Source of the DNA: Pleurotus djamor
Taxonomy: Eukaryota; Basidiomycota; Agaricomycetes; Agaricales; Pleurotaceae
DNA length: 64,000 bases
Reading direction: 5' to 3'
NCBI GenBank assembly: GCA_029747585.1
Contig: JAPEVF010000006.1
Coordinates: 62,001-126,000 of the forward strand
A model generated the notes under the pieces. The model was not told where the DNA came from. It was given only the letters and a program-made list of their open reading frames with translations, and made no database searches. Shown here piece after piece: positions 1 to 12,608 of this stretch (positions within the stretch are counted from its first letter, which is position 1; each line of letters starts with the position of its first letter). Made by a program: the position numbers and the translations under genes.

Positions 1-6
1 TTTAAT

Positions 7-1292
7 TTACTTCGCTTCTGAATGCGTAGAGGTGTATTCATCCATATAGGCAACCAACTGATCAACTTGGTCTTCCGTTATGGCATTATACAAGGATGCA
101 CGCACTCCTAGAAGTAAATTAGAATTAGTGATCGATACTCATACTTCGTAGAAAGCATCGAACCTCCGACAGACCGATGGCCTTTCAAAGCATGCAGGCC
201 TTTTGCTTCAGCGCCAGCAATAAACCCAGCCAATGCATCGTTGCCACCAACAACATCGAAAACCGCGTTCATCCAGCTACGGCCTTTGCCTTCCCCAACC
301 TTGGATTGAAGTACACCTTTCTCCTCGCCTCTTTTCAAGGCAGCGTAAACCTTCTCCGATTTACGCTTGTTAACGGCCTCATAATACTGGACTCCACCGT
401 TCTCCTTCATCAACTTGAGCACTAGCCCAGCGATATAAATGGGCAGGACGGAGGGAGTGTTGTAGAGACTCTTGTTGTCGTACAGGGTTTTGTATGACAT
501 GGTGATAGGTACGGGGGTCGCACCCAACTTCGCAGCAGCATCGACATCGACGATGCAATCCTGTCGAACGATGAGTATCGTCAAACCCGCCGGGCCAATG
601 TTCTTCTGAGCCCCTGCATAGATGATGGCATGGTCGGACAGATGGGGAATGGGTCTCGACATGAATGACGACGAGTAATCGGCGACCAAAGGCAGTAGAG
701 CGCCTTGAGCGTTCTGGAGCAATGATTCGAAGGGAAACGAACTAGGCGATCCTGCTTCGTGAGAGAACTGTACACCATCAACGGTTTCGTTCTCGCAGTA
801 ATATATCAACGCTGGGTTGGGCGAGAATGAATAATTCTTGTGTTCGGGGATGTTATCGAAAGATCGGCCATCCTTGGAGAATGGACGAGCATCGACGGCA
901 ACGTTCACCGTCCCACCTCCAAGTCTCCTCGCTTCCTCAGCAGCCTTCTTACTCCAGGATCCTGTGATGACATAGTCCAAGTAGCGCTGTTCATCGGCCA
1001 GATCAGGGTAGAGCAGACGATGTCTCGCCAACATATTGAGCACGACAGCAGAGAATTGACCGCATCCTCCACCTTGCGTGAAGAGAACACTGTGCGTAGG
1101 TGGGATATCAAGTTGGGTGCGAATCAACGATTCCAGATCGCTGAGGAAACCAATAAATTCTTTGGATCGATGAGATATCTCCGCAATGCCGATACCAGTG
1201 CCATGGAAGTTCAGCAAGCCCTTCGCAGCTTCTTCGAGGACGGCATGGGGGAGGGCAGAAGGGCCAGCTCCAAAATTGATAACGCGAGTCAT
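7..1292 (-). CDS. SER1: Phosphoserine aminotransferase (two exons)
   Basis: PLP-dependent transaminase of serine biosynthesis that converts 3-phosphohydroxypyruvate and glutamate to phosphoserine. The protein opens with MTRVINFGAGPSALP, as in class V aminotransferases of the SerC family, and the expected PLP lysine is in GAQKNIGPAG. The long frame reads out into an intron. The family's C-terminal RASLYNA block lies beyond it, so I place an intron at 108-163 (GTTCGA...CTAG) joining 164-1292 to 7-107. This gives 409 residues ending THSEAK and the contiguous GHRSVGGVRASLYN. The start at 1292 matches the family N terminus. It is probably cytosolic, since no targeting peptide is seen. Confidence 0.95.
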
Positions 1293-1725
1293 GGTCGGTG
1301 TGAACCTCGTGGAATGGAATTACCTGGGAACGTCGGTGTTGGACGGAGGCTGTAATGGGGCTGAGGGGCCCAAAGGCCGCAGAAGCATGGGTGACAAGAA
1401 TGCACTGTTATGTTACAGTATATAAGTTATATACTGCACGAAGCTACATGACGACAAAGCAAAGCGTGATGGATGTACGAGACGATTATGGAAGTAAGTA
1501 AGAATGGCAGAAATGATGGGTAACTGCATGCGAGCATCAAGCAAAGGGTATGTGGGCTGATTAAGGGGGGAGAGATACAGAGGACCAGGTGTGGTACGAA
1601 ATGCGAAAGACATCAATGTCCGTACGGCGTTGAGATAATAAAATTACTGATGAAAAATACAGCGAGAGATGGATGATGGATGGATGGGCAAGCGAGTAAG
1701 GAAATACGGGAGAAGACCGTGATCT
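1293..1725. other. Intergenic / SER1 upstream region
   Basis: This stretch holds the SER1 promoter side. I see no convincing coding frame, RNA gene or repeat. Short ORFs here lack family features. Confidence 0.4.
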
Positions 1726-2508
1726 TCAAGACGTGTCAACGTTGGACACATCTGAAAGAGTGGTGTCGTTGCGAAGCGGGCGTATGGAACCGCAGGAATC
1801 GTCGCCGAATGGGTCGGCTATCAATACAGGCATGAGGTTACAAAACTGAATTTGGTTGTTAGGGGTTAAATTACGCGTCGGTGTCGTTGGACGCGAGTCG
1901 ACGCTGGGAGATGGAAAATCGAATATCGTGGGGACGTGGATTGGAGTGGTTGGGCGACGGCTGTGTGAGCGAATGGGATCTGGGCGTAACATGTCTCTAC
2001 GGCGACGGCGCACTGGGCCCGAGGTCGATGGCACTGGGTCAAGAGCACAAGCGTCATCGAGAAGGTAGTGGTCCACGGTGGGGCTCTGTCGACTTAGTGC
2101 AGGCGATGAAGTGATTGGGCAGCGGTCATCGCTGCAGCATGGGCGATTGCACGACGCGAAGAGCTGTCTGCGAGGCGGCGCGCACCGGGGCGCACGGCGC
2201 AACCGAGTCGTTGAATTTCTCTGTAAACAATGAGGACAATCAGCACTATGTTTGCAGAGCAGCAGATGGCTTGGACTTGCCCATGCAGAGGTGGATGGCT
2301 CCAAAAGCTGGATCGGAGAGGCGAGGAGGCTGAGCGGAGGGGGCATCGCAGACGTGGTTGTGGGACGCGTAGAGACAATGGTGGGCATTACNGTTAATAT
2401 AGCAGGGGAACAGGCGGGCCCATTGTCCTGTCCGTCCTGATTAGAGAGGGCTTGATATAGGGGAACAATGGGAGATGGTGGCAGGCAGCAGGCGAATGGA
2501 AGGAGCAA
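1726..2508 (-). CDS. Hypothetical Ser/Pro/Arg/Cys-rich ORF
   Basis: An uninterrupted frame of 260 residues that matches no family I know. The C-terminal 130 residues look like real fungal coding sequence: Ser/Pro/Thr-rich with RRPTTPIHVPTIFDFPSPS and an acidic tail. The middle is Cys- and Arg-rich and less convincing. A possible intron ending in TTTACAG near 2220 would shorten the protein drastically, so exon structure is open. One ambiguous base lies at 2392. It sits between SER1 and HSP90 in the same orientation. It could also be a chance ORF in a GC-rich stretch. Confidence 0.4.
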   Translation of the reverse strand: MLLPFACCLPPSPIVPLYQALSNQDGQDNGPACSPAILXVMPTIVSTRPTTTSAMPPPLSLLASPIQLLEPSTSAWASPSHLLLCKHSADCPHCLQRNSTTRLRRAPRCAPPRRQLFASCNRPCCSDDRCPITSSPALSRQSPTVDHYLLDDACALDPVPSTSGPVRRRRRDMLRPDPIRSHSRRPTTPIHVPTIFDFPSPSVDSRPTTPTRNLTPNNQIQFCNLMPVLIADPFGDDSCGSIRPLRNDTTLSDVSNVDTS

Positions 2509-2736
2509 GCCCCAGGGTTCACACGCTCACTTTCAATTCCCGATTCGTGCGCCTCAGACAGCCCGCTCGCAGAAGCAATCTTATCAAGGATTCAGCAGGA
2601 AATTTTGACTTGCATTTCATAAGTTTGTACAGTAGGTAACTATGATGGTGCTCGATGCGTGTAGATGTGCGTAATGCGTGGAAACCAAAGATAAAAAATA
2701 CAGCAGCGTAAGAAGAAAAATGCGAGGTCATCAAAT

Positions 2737-5220
2737 CTAGTCAATCTCCTCCATGGCCGAGGTGGCAGCAGCCTCTGTTGAAGCGGGGGCCTCTGTCTCA
2801 GCAACGGGCTCAGACTCTTCCTCGTCAACGTCAAGACCAAGCCTGGAAACACGATGAGCATCCACGACAGCACTCAAAGAGGGATAAGCAACTTACGAGA
2901 TCATACGGTTGATACGCTTCGCGAACGACGTAGGATCCTCCAATGAGAACCCAGACGTGAGCAGGGCAGTCTCGAAAAGGAGGTAGGTCAAGTCGCGAAC
3001 GGATTTGTCGGCCTTGTCTTCCGCAACCTTGCGTTTCAATTCCTTGATGATGGGGTTCTTAGGGTTCAACTCAAGGGTCTTCTTGGAAGCCATGTACGAT
3101 GACATCGACGAGTCACGGAGGGCTTGAGCTTTCATGATACGTTCCTGTAATTGATTTAGAAATCAAGGGAGTTCGTGATGAATGATGATGTCAACTCACC
3201 ATGTTGGAAGACCAACCGAACTGGCCGGTGACGAGAACGCAAGGAGAGTCGGTGATACGGTTGGAGACGACGACCTTCTCGACCTTGTCACCAAGGGCAT
3301 CCTTCACAGTCGTGCAGAGGTCAGTGAAGGCGGAGATTTCGGCCTCACGAGCGGCCTTCTCCTCCTCGGTCTCCTCAAGTTCAAGACCTTCCTTGGACAC
3401 GCAGACCAACTTCTTGCCCTCGAACTCCTTGAGCTGAGTGATGGCGTACTCGTCGATGGGGTCAACGAGGAGCAAGACTTCGAAGCCCTTCTTCTTGAGG
3501 ACTTCGAGGAAAGGTGAGTCGCGGACGGCGGCGAGGGACTCTCCAGTGAGGTAGTAGATGGTCTTTTGAACCTCGGGCATACGGGTGATGTAGTCTGACG
3601 AAGGATGTAAGTCTACGTTCAAGATCACAGAAACAAAACTAAAGTACCTTTGAGGGAGACTTGCTCATCGGTCGACTTGGTAGAGTAGAAGCGGAGGAAT
3701 TCAGCGAGCTTGCTGCGGTTTTGGGCATCCTCGTGGATACCGAGCTTCAAGTTCTTGCCGAAGGCCTCATAGAACTTCTTGAAGTTCTCCTTGTCCTCGG
3801 CGATCTCGGAGAACATGTCCATGCACTTCTTGACGATGTTCTTGCGGATGACCTTGAGGATCTTGTTTTGTTGGAGGGTTTCACGGGAGATGTTGAGAGG
3901 GAGATCCTCAGAGTCGACGATACCCTTGACGAAGTTGAGGTATTCGGGGATGATGTCTTCGCAGTCGTCCATGATGAAGACGCGACGAACGTAGAGCTTG
4001 ATGTTGTTTCTCTTCTTCTTGGACTCGAAGAGGTCGAATGGAGCACTGTAAATAAGTTAGAAGCGCGTCCATTGATAAAAGAAGGGTAAGGCAAACAGCT
4101 TACCGCTTGGGGACGAAGAGGATGGCCTTGAACTCGAGTTGACCTTCGACGGAGAAGTGCTTGACGGCGAGGTGATCTTCCCAATCATTGGTGAGACTCT
4201 TGTAGAAGGACGAGTACTCTTCCGCAGTGATATCCTGGGGATTGCGCGTCCAGATGGGCTTCGTCTTGTTCAACTCCTCGTTGGTCGTCTCGGTCTCCTT
4301 GATCTTCTTGGTCTTCTTCTCCTTGGGCTTGTCATCGTCGTCGTCGACTTCCTCGATCTTGGGCTTCTCTTCACCTTCCTTCTCCTCCTCAACTTCCTCA
4401 TCATCCTCGACCTCCTACAAAAAGTGTATCAGCATAGTTAAGATCGACGAAACTTAAAAAGCGTACCTTCTCAACTTCTTTTGTCACAGCCAATTGGATG
4501 GGGTAGGAGATGAACTCGGAGTGCTTCTTGACGATATCCTTGATCTTCTTCTCCTCAAGGTACTCGGTCTGATCTTCCTTGAGGAAGAGACGCATCTCAC
4601 TACCACGGCCGAGACGAGGGTTCACCTCATCGAGCGTGATAGTGAAGGTACCACCAGCAGCAGACTCCCAGATGTACTGTTCGTCATCGTTGTGCTTGGT
4701 GATCACCTGCACTCGCTCAGCGACGAGGTAGGCAGAGTAGAAACCGACACCGAATTGACCGATCATAGAAATATCGGCGCCAGAGCTGAGAGCCTCCATG
4801 AATCCCTAAACGAAGCTAATCAGACGCCGTCCAATGCTGTGTAACTGAAATCGTACTCACCTTGGTGCCAGACTTGGCGATGGTACCCAAGTTGTTGACG
4901 AGATCGGCCTTGGTCATACCGATACCGGTATCACGGATAGAGAGGATCTTGTTCTCTTTGTCGGGAATTATGCGAATGTAGAGATCCTTCTCGGTGTCCA
5001 AGACCGAGGGATCGGTGAGGGACGCGTAGCGAATTTTGTCGAGAGCATCGGAGGCGTTGGAGATGAGTTCACGAAGGAAGATCTCCTTGTTGGAGTAGAA
5101 AGTGTCTATTGAGGGGGTCAGTGAACGATCCAAGGNCTGATAAGAGGGTAGACGCGTACTGATGATCAAATCCAACAGCTGGCTGATTTCAGCTTGGAAT
5201 CCAAAGCTTTCAGAGGCCAT
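2737..5220 (-). CDS. HSP82: Heat shock protein 90 (cytosolic)
   Basis: ATP-dependent cytosolic chaperone of kinases and receptors. The N-terminal GHKL ATPase domain is clear ([15 protein letters not shown], then [11 protein letters not shown] and [13 protein letters not shown]), followed by the charged acidic/Lys linker, the middle domain and the dimerisation domain. The first intron is 5106-5159 and restores LLDLIINTFYSNKE. Further introns lie near 4805-4860, 4415-4465, 4050-4103, 3597-3650, 3147-3200 and 2845-2895. The protein ends in an acidic tail and MEEID, where most cytosolic Hsp90 proteins end in MEEVD; this is the docking site for TPR cochaperones. A heat-shock element and a TATA box lie upstream. 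The ambiguous base at 5136 is inside intron 1. Confidence 0.97.
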
Positions 5221-5370
5221 GATGCTATACGGGGTGGGCAGAAGGGTGAGTCAAGTGGGTATGAGAGGAGGTGAACGATGTACGAACGTTGTTTTTGGGT
5301 TGAAACGAAAAGAAGATGGGGTGATGGAGGTGAAAGAAAACTTGTAGATGCCATCGAATTTGCGCGTCCT

Positions 5371-5378
5371 TTTATAAA
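5371..5378 (-). promoter_or_regulatory. TATA box of HSP90
   Basis: TTTATAAA on the minus strand, about 150 bases before the HSP90 start codon and just downstream of the heat-shock element in the direction of transcription. The assignment rests on position and match only. Confidence 0.5.
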
Positions 5379-5392
5379 GATGAGTAGATTAG

Positions 5393-5405
5393 TTCTGGAA
5401 GATTC
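5393..5405. promoter_or_regulatory. Heat-shock element
   Basis: TTCTGGAAGATTC: three perfect alternating 5-bp units (TTC-nn-GAA-nn-TTC), the minimal binding site of the Hsf1 trimer. It lies about 170 bases upstream of the HSP90 start codon and about 15 bases from the TATA box, so it probably drives heat induction of HSP90. Confidence 0.75.
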
Positions 5406-5529
5406 TTTGAGGCAAATCGTGGAATTTGCTAGAACGATCAAAGCAGACATCAATTCCTCAATCGGGAAGGACGCATAAGCGCCCCTCCTCCTGAGCTACC
5501 CCTCGACACGAACTACTAAGTACCAGGAC

Positions 5530-8524
5530 CTACACGAACTGAACAGGACTAGCCCGAGGCTCAGATACTAATCCTCTTCGACCACCGACTTGACTCTTCA
5601 AAAGTTCAACCATCGCACGCAGCTCCTCCACTTCTTCTTTGAGCTCAGCATTCTCACTTTTCATCTTGCTTTGCGCCGCAGCCATCCGTGCCTTCTCTTG
5701 TTGGAAATCTTTCAGATACAACTCCAATCGTTGGATCCCAGATGCTGCTGGCTTTGGCTGAGCAAACTCAGTCTTCTGCAGGTTCTGTATTTCCTCGCGT
5801 TGTGACCTTAACATAAACAGTCTCAGCCTCGAAATATCCTAAGCACGGCGCGATCGTAAAACTCACTTGATGACATCTTCCAGGTCAAGCTGCGCCTTCT
5901 CATAGCTTTCAAGGCGCAGCTCCAGTTGTTTCCAACCATTCTTCATAAGCTCGATTTGGTCCGCGCGTTCATTGAATTTTCGGAAATCGTCCTCCCTGTA
6001 AGCATATGATCAGCAAAGGATTGGAGGAACTGAGGAGAATTCGGACCATAGCCGCTGCATTTTTATGTGCTGGTCGATCTGGCGTTCATAGTCTCGGAGA
6101 CGATCAATCTTGTGTTGGTTTTCAGTAATTTGCGTTTTCAAACTGGTAACCTCTTGAGTCGCCTCGCTGAGGAGGGTCTCCTGGGCTTCAAACAGTGCCT
6201 GAAGGTATGATCTATATGAGCCAATCAATTCTAGCTCTTAAAGCGAATGATACCTTGGCCTGTTTCTCCGCTGTCCTCAGAGCGGCGGCCTCTGTGATCC
6301 AAGCTTTCTTCTCCTCTCTCAGCTCCCTCAGTTTCTTTTGGAGTTCCGTGTTCCAATCCGCGTACTTGTTCTTCGCCGACGACGCTTGTTCTTTGTGTTC
6401 CTTGAGCTCAGCCTCCAATCGCACAACTTGCGCTCTATACTTTCGAAGCTTATTGAACTAGGAACAATGAACAAACTCCTCTGTGCGTCACGGGAGAAAG
6501 TACTTACTAGGCCTTGGCGCTCCGCCTCCGCGTTCTTTGACAGTATACGGTCATGGTACAGCCTGCCAATGTGTTTCGCGTTCTCTCTTGAGAGCCATTG
6601 CTCAAAGTTCAGCTCGTTACGAAGCAGGAGAACTTCTCTCTGTAAAGCTGACATAGCTTCGGGTACATGGGAGCCCTGTTCGGATGCTGATGATGACGAT
6701 GATGGCGATTCTGTTTGACCGCTATACTTGGCTCGGGAGACAAGACGCGAAGACCACTGAGACGTAGGAGCGACGATTTCGAGGTTTGCGTTGAAGCGTA
6801 AGGCTACCGAGGTTTCGATCATGTCTTCCAAGGAAATTACAGTGTTGTTCTGGGTATGTCGCGAGATGTGGAAATCGTCAGATATGCCTCCTTCCGAAGC
6901 TTCCGAGCGATGTGAAGGGGTAGTGGCCCCCAATGTGGGCCCAGGCTCCGCGCTTGGACTTGCATGTAGGCTCAAGGTGGCATTGCGGAGGTCAAGCAAC
7001 GAAGCTTCGCTCACTATGCGAGAGACGTCGTACTGGGCCCAGAAGCTACATTCAGCGAGCTCCGCGGGGCCATCTCGCCAGACAATTGACGGGTGACATG
7101 CGTGCGTGCGTAGGAGGCTCTACATGAAGGCTTGGGATTGAAGCGGTTCATGAAAAAGAACGGTATAATGAAATCATTACCTCGCTTTTACTCCGAATCT
7201 TCGTTTCGTCTAGGATTTCTTCCCAGCCAGTGGTGTACGGACACACGAGATCGTTTTCCACAAGGTGGCGAACAGGTTCCCTGATAAAGAGAAGGACGTT
7301 ACAGGGGAAAAGGTAATACAGCATGGTGAAAAATGGTCGAGGAGAAGGAGGGGTAGAGAGGGTTGTTTCAAAAGTGAGCTCAAGGCGCTCCCAAGTATAG
7401 TCGTCGCGAAGTTGAAGGGCGGTGTCGGATACATTCTCTTCAACTTCCCTCAAGTCCTCCGAAATTTCTGCTTCGTCATCGCTGGTAAAAGGAAGGCGTT
7501 CTTTCCAACACATCATTCTCGCTAGGATGGCCAAAAGACTCGGTAGCATCGACTTCAAGGAGGTACTGGCTTGTCCAGCAAAGACGGGCAGGATTTTCGC
7601 CAACAACGTGAGAGCGACCTGACAAACTGTGGAAGAGTTATCCAGGAGAAGACACGATAATAGGCTAGTCGTCAGAGGGTGAGAGGCTAGAATCCCGGCG
7701 GATGTGAGGAACGACGGATCGGCCGTATACATGTTCAGAAACATGAGTAGTTGAAGACGAGCTGACGGTGACGCAAAGTGGATGTATACTTCTGTTAGCA
7801 AGTCCTGCGTCTGTCAATTCACAGTGAACGACAGATGTTGAGAATAGGCTTACTGATGGGTGTTCAGCACCATACCGGAGAAGGATATCCTCGAGATTGA
7901 GCTTCCAGCAGGCTCGCACGTCCTTCTTATCTTGATCTAGCTCCGCCCATTCCAGAATGTCTCCTCCAGACGTCTCATTGAACGCGTCAAGGAGGTAAAG
8001 GTCCATGAGTCGCCGGCGCAGCTCACTGGGAATAGCCTTTTTGTTTCGTGATGACGCTTCAGTAGTGATATTATCAGGTTCCTGGAGAGCAAGGATCACT
8101 AGCTCCTTTGCATGATTAACCGCGACAGTTGGAAGCTTTGGTTCGCGTAAAGCGGGGCGGATAACAAGGTCGAACCAAGAAGAAATGATTGAGATAGGCG
8201 ATGTGATGGGGCATAGGTGGAAAAGCACGGCTAGGAAGACTTCTAGGTGGTATGGGGAGTGGTCTGCGCAATCATCGTGGATAGTATGGAGTTCGTCGTT
8301 AAGATCATTCAATGTTCGTTGGGAGGACTCTGTCTCCGAAGTCGTAAGCACAAAGTCATCTATAGACATGAGCAATTGGGCCAATGTAATATTTTCATGA
8401 TTGCCTAGCACAGCGCGAAGTTGTCGTCCGAGCAGAGAGTGCGTCATAATTACAAGGACGGCGGGCACCTGTAAACCATCGTTGCTATTAGCTAGGGTCC
8501 TTCCGAGCTATGTCTCACACTCAT
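5530..8524 (-). CDS. TSC1: TSC1 / hamartin-like protein
   Basis: Subunit of the TSC1-TSC2 complex that, with TSC2, restrains Rheb GTPase and TORC1. The N-terminal half is a helical repeat domain of hamartin type (LLTEVYIHFASPSARLQLL, later a hydrophobic stretch near 7290-7340). A Ser-rich linker follows, then a long C-terminal coiled coil in the exons at about 5530-6620 (for example RLEAELKEHKEQ). The most likely start is a 6-base first exon, ATG AGT at 8519-8524, followed by a 50-base intron (8469-8518) and VPAVLVIMTH; this keeps frame and has GTGAGA...TTACAG ends. The identification is by architecture and overall resemblance, so TSC1-like is the safe reading. A diverging promoter is shared with NAC-alpha. 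Confidence 0.72.
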
Positions 8525-8869
8525 GCTTGATTCTGACTCTATCAAAGAGGCTACTCACGTCTTATCGAGGCCTATACAAGGCCTGTCGCTCGGTCACGAC
8601 GATAAACGCATGGGCACAAGCAATCATGCCTCAGGGGCTATCTGTATTGTTTACGCGTGCTTCTTTCCAAAGCTGGAGCCAAGCAGTTCGAAGCAACGCG
8701 TCAGTCGCTCAACGTCGTGCACGACAGCGACCACAGGAATCCGCCGTCTACCCCGTTCACCGTAAGTGAGTCTCATATAGGCATCTTTGTGCGCGCCAAG
8801 TTTTCTTTGAAAACTGTTCGCGTTGCTTGATGGATGCCTTCGAACGTTTTTGGCTGACGTCCGTCCTAG

Positions 8870-9628
<759 letters not shown>

Positions 9629-9686
9629 TTTTCGTGATTTTTGTTGTCGCTTCCGGATGAATATACTTTTTTCTGTGCATGATCAA

Positions 9687-10642
9687 TCATGCCACCCAAA
9701 GTCTCAGTTCCACATAATAATTGGACCTTTCCCATCCGTCTTGAATGATTTCGAACCCCCTCTCCCCACTCGCGCCTGTTGATGGTGACCCAACGAGCAG
9801 ACCCAATTCTACACCTGCGTCATTGACAAGCTTCGTCAGTTCCCCTGCCGCAAACATATGGTAGTATCGGTTGAAAACTTTTGCATCTCCCTCGGATTTG
9901 TTGGGTTTGGAAAGGACCCATGGAACGAAGACGTCTTGGCCGTGTTCCGCCTCATCTTGGTCTGAAGGAATGTGCCTTTTGGAGAGATTGTCTTGTTCAA
10001 TGGCCCAGACATATATGAGGACGCGACCGTGTCTCGATGACACGCATTGTATGGCCCTCTAGATCTGGATGAGTATGCGAGTTGACTTCTTGGCACTTGG
10101 GCACACCTTCACTGCTTCCTTCCTGCGTTCATGAGTTGCTAGATGATGTATCGTGGCTATAGAAATGCAATAGTCCTGTCGGTGACGCGTTAACGATCGT
10201 CTGAAGCTTGCTTTGCGATCCTCTTACGAATGCCTCTGCCCTCCAGGGATTGTCTAGAACATCTCCCCTAATCACCTCTCTCCTGATCCCGTTTCCTCCT
10301 GCTTCCCTCGCCGAGTGCAATAAGTTTAGGCTGCGGTCCATCCCAATAGTCCAGACACACCCCGGGCGATCGTGAGGTAGTGGGAGGTACTTTCCATTGC
10401 CCGTCCCGGCATCCAACCCAACCCAACCCGTCGGCAGATCTGACAGAAATTTTGCAATGATGGGCCAAGGCTAAGCCTCGCTGATGAGCGTACAACTGGG
10501 AAGGATGTGTCGTCTGTCAACATACTTTATATCTAGTGGATGAAAAGTGGTCGGCAATTAGCTCGTAGACCTGATGAACGTGCTCTTCTTCATAGACATG
10601 GGCATGTTGATCGACGACCGTCGCTTCGACCTTGGGCGCCAT
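9687..10642 (-). CDS. TRM9: tRNA (carboxymethyluridine-34) methyltransferase, catalytic subunit
   Basis: SAM-dependent methylase that completes mcm5U at the tRNA wobble position, working with the small partner Trm112. Exons are 10526-10642, 10228-10470, 10107-10175 and 9687-10058, all phase 0, giving 266 residues. Motif I is LDAGTGNGKYL. The family's IHHLATHERR stretch and a C-terminal block with RYYHMF, GELTKL and WERSNYYVEL are present. The frame only becomes continuous after splicing. The start MAPKVEATVVD at 10642 fits the usual short lead before YEEEHVHQVYE. Confidence 0.9.
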
Positions 10643-10723
10643 GGTGGACGAGGAGGAATAGAGAGATTTGAGAGGGATTCCGCATCGTCGGAGTGAATAT
10701 AACTAATACACATGCATTCATCT

Positions 10724-11341
10724 TCAAAAGAAACCCATCTCTTCGTCCACAATCTTCCTAAACCTATCACCGTAGAATGGGGGAAATTCCTTCAGCTCAG
10801 ATGGGTTCATGGACATAATGCTTGGACCTAGGTTCCTATGTCCGTCGGTTAGATACGAGTAATCTACTGGATAACAATCACTTACTCTACGTCGGACCGT
10901 ACGAGATAAGTGCCTTTGCTGAGTTCGTTTGCCAACTCTTGTTGGTGGTCATCGAGGAGGGACGAGTTGGGGACTACGATGAGAGGCTTCCTTCGTCGTA
11001 AAACTTCCAGAATGGTACCGGAGCCTACATTAAGCCACATCAGTCTCAACTTCTCTCAAGCGGCAATGGTTCTATGTACCAGCATGGCTTATGACTAAAT
11101 CGGCCCGCTCGAACTCGACTTCCAGCGACGGTTTGAATCTCCAGACCTCACAAACCACTCCGTTCTTCACAATCGTCGCTTGTCCCTTGGTATTCTCCAA
11201 GATATTCGCCTGAGAGTCGCCGCACTGGACGACAAGCGTGTTGTATCCCCTGGCCTGTAAGCTTTGCAACACATCGGCCGAAAGGACGGATTCAATGAGA
11301 GCATCGAACTTGGTTGAACCGACCGTGACGAAAACGATCAT
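10724..11341 (-). CDS. ALG13: UDP-GlcNAc transferase subunit ALG13
   Basis: Catalytic subunit of the enzyme that adds the second GlcNAc to dolichol-PP-GlcNAc in N-glycan synthesis; it is recruited to the ER membrane by Alg14. Exons are 11080-11341, 10886-11024 and 10724-10835, giving 170 residues, the usual size. It opens with [16 protein letters not shown], has the nucleotide-sugar-binding [13 protein letters not shown] (split by intron 1) and PLIVVPN...DDHQQELA. It lies 81 bases upstream of TRM9 in the same direction and 84 bases from the divergent PRO3 start. Confidence 0.93.
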
Positions 11342-11425
11342 GTCGTGATCAAATAACAGCGCATAATCGATTTAGACCCCAATCTCTTCAATCTCGACCA
11401 CCACATAAAGTTAAACTTTGTGACA

Positions 11426-12608
11426 ATGGGCTACACACTTTGCGTGCTAGGTATGTTCGCATGTTATTGACTGTGTTTTTCTCCGTTGACCGTAAAATTA
11501 GGATGCGGGACAATGGGCATTGCCATTTTGTCTGGTGTGGCTTCTAGCTTAGATCCCATTCGTGCGACGGACCAGCCAAAGTGGGAATCTCACACCCCGG
11601 GCACTCTGACACCAGTAAGCACTCCTGACGCAACTACGCCAGAGCGGTTCATCGCTTGTGTCAGCCGCGAACAAAGTGGGAAAAGGCTGCAGGCAACCTT
11701 TGCCAATCTCAGCCACCACATCGAGGTTGTCGTCGCGAACAATGTCTGGGCCGTTCAGCAGGCCGACGTTGTGTTGCTCTGGTGTGTAATGCTTGGGCCC
11801 ACACAGATTTGCGTGCTCAACTAGGATTAGCTGCAAGCCTCAATTGGCTCATGTTATCCTCAACGAAGGTGGAATGAAAGAAGCTTTAGATGGGAAGCTT
11901 CTGATCAGCATTCTGGCTGGTGTGACGCTGTCGCAAATGAGCGAATGGGTTCTACCAACAACCCAGGTCCTCCGTGCGATGCCCAACACCCCCTGCAAGG
12001 TAAGACCCTCAGACATCCATACCCCTCGCCGATGTTGACCGTTTTCCTGTTAGATTCGAGAAGGGATGACCGTGGTGTCTCCGATTCCCGAGTCTCCAGA
12101 TACAGAACGCGACAAATCGCGCATCCTTAAAATATTCTCCTCCATTGGTCGATGCAGGTTCTTGGACGAGAAGCACTTTGATGCTTGCACTGCGCTCTCG
12201 GGGTCAGGCCCAGCGTTCGCGTGTATATTCCTCGAGGCCATGGCTGATGGTGGTGTGATGATGGGGTTGCCTCGAGCGGAGGCGTTGGAACTGGCTGCTC
12301 AAAGTAGGTTGCATAGTTTCCCTGTCGCACCACAACGCTCATAAAGGACCCGGCCAGCTTTACAAGGGGCTGCAAGAATGGTGCTTCAAGCCGGAGCCCA
12401 TCCAGCACAGATCAAGGATGCAGTGACGAGTGAGTGTTTCAGATAAATACGACTAGCATCTTGCTCAATTTGGTTTACAGCGCCGGGAGGTTGCACAATT
12501 GCAGGCTTGCTTGCATTAGAAGACGGCCGCGTACGATCAACAATTGCGAGAGGGATTCAAATAGCCACAGAACGTGCCAGTGAATTGGGACAACCAACAA
12601 AAAAGTAA
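11426..12608 (+). CDS. PRO3: Pyrroline-5-carboxylate reductase
   Basis: Last step of proline synthesis: NAD(P)H-dependent reduction of P5C. A 25-base first coding exon (11426-11450) joins 11502 to make MGYTLCVLGCGTMGIAIL, the Rossmann nucleotide-binding loop. Later exons give VVLLCCKPQLAH (join at 11781/11831), RAMPNTPCK, then FDACTALSGSGPAF and the family signature PGGCTIAGLLALE. The stop is at 12606-12608. Six exons or so; all joins keep frame. Confidence 0.95.

Noticed and set aside
3182..4844. Several acidic Leu/Asp/Glu-rich frames on the plus strand
   Set aside because: They are antisense shadows of HSP90 and have no family features.
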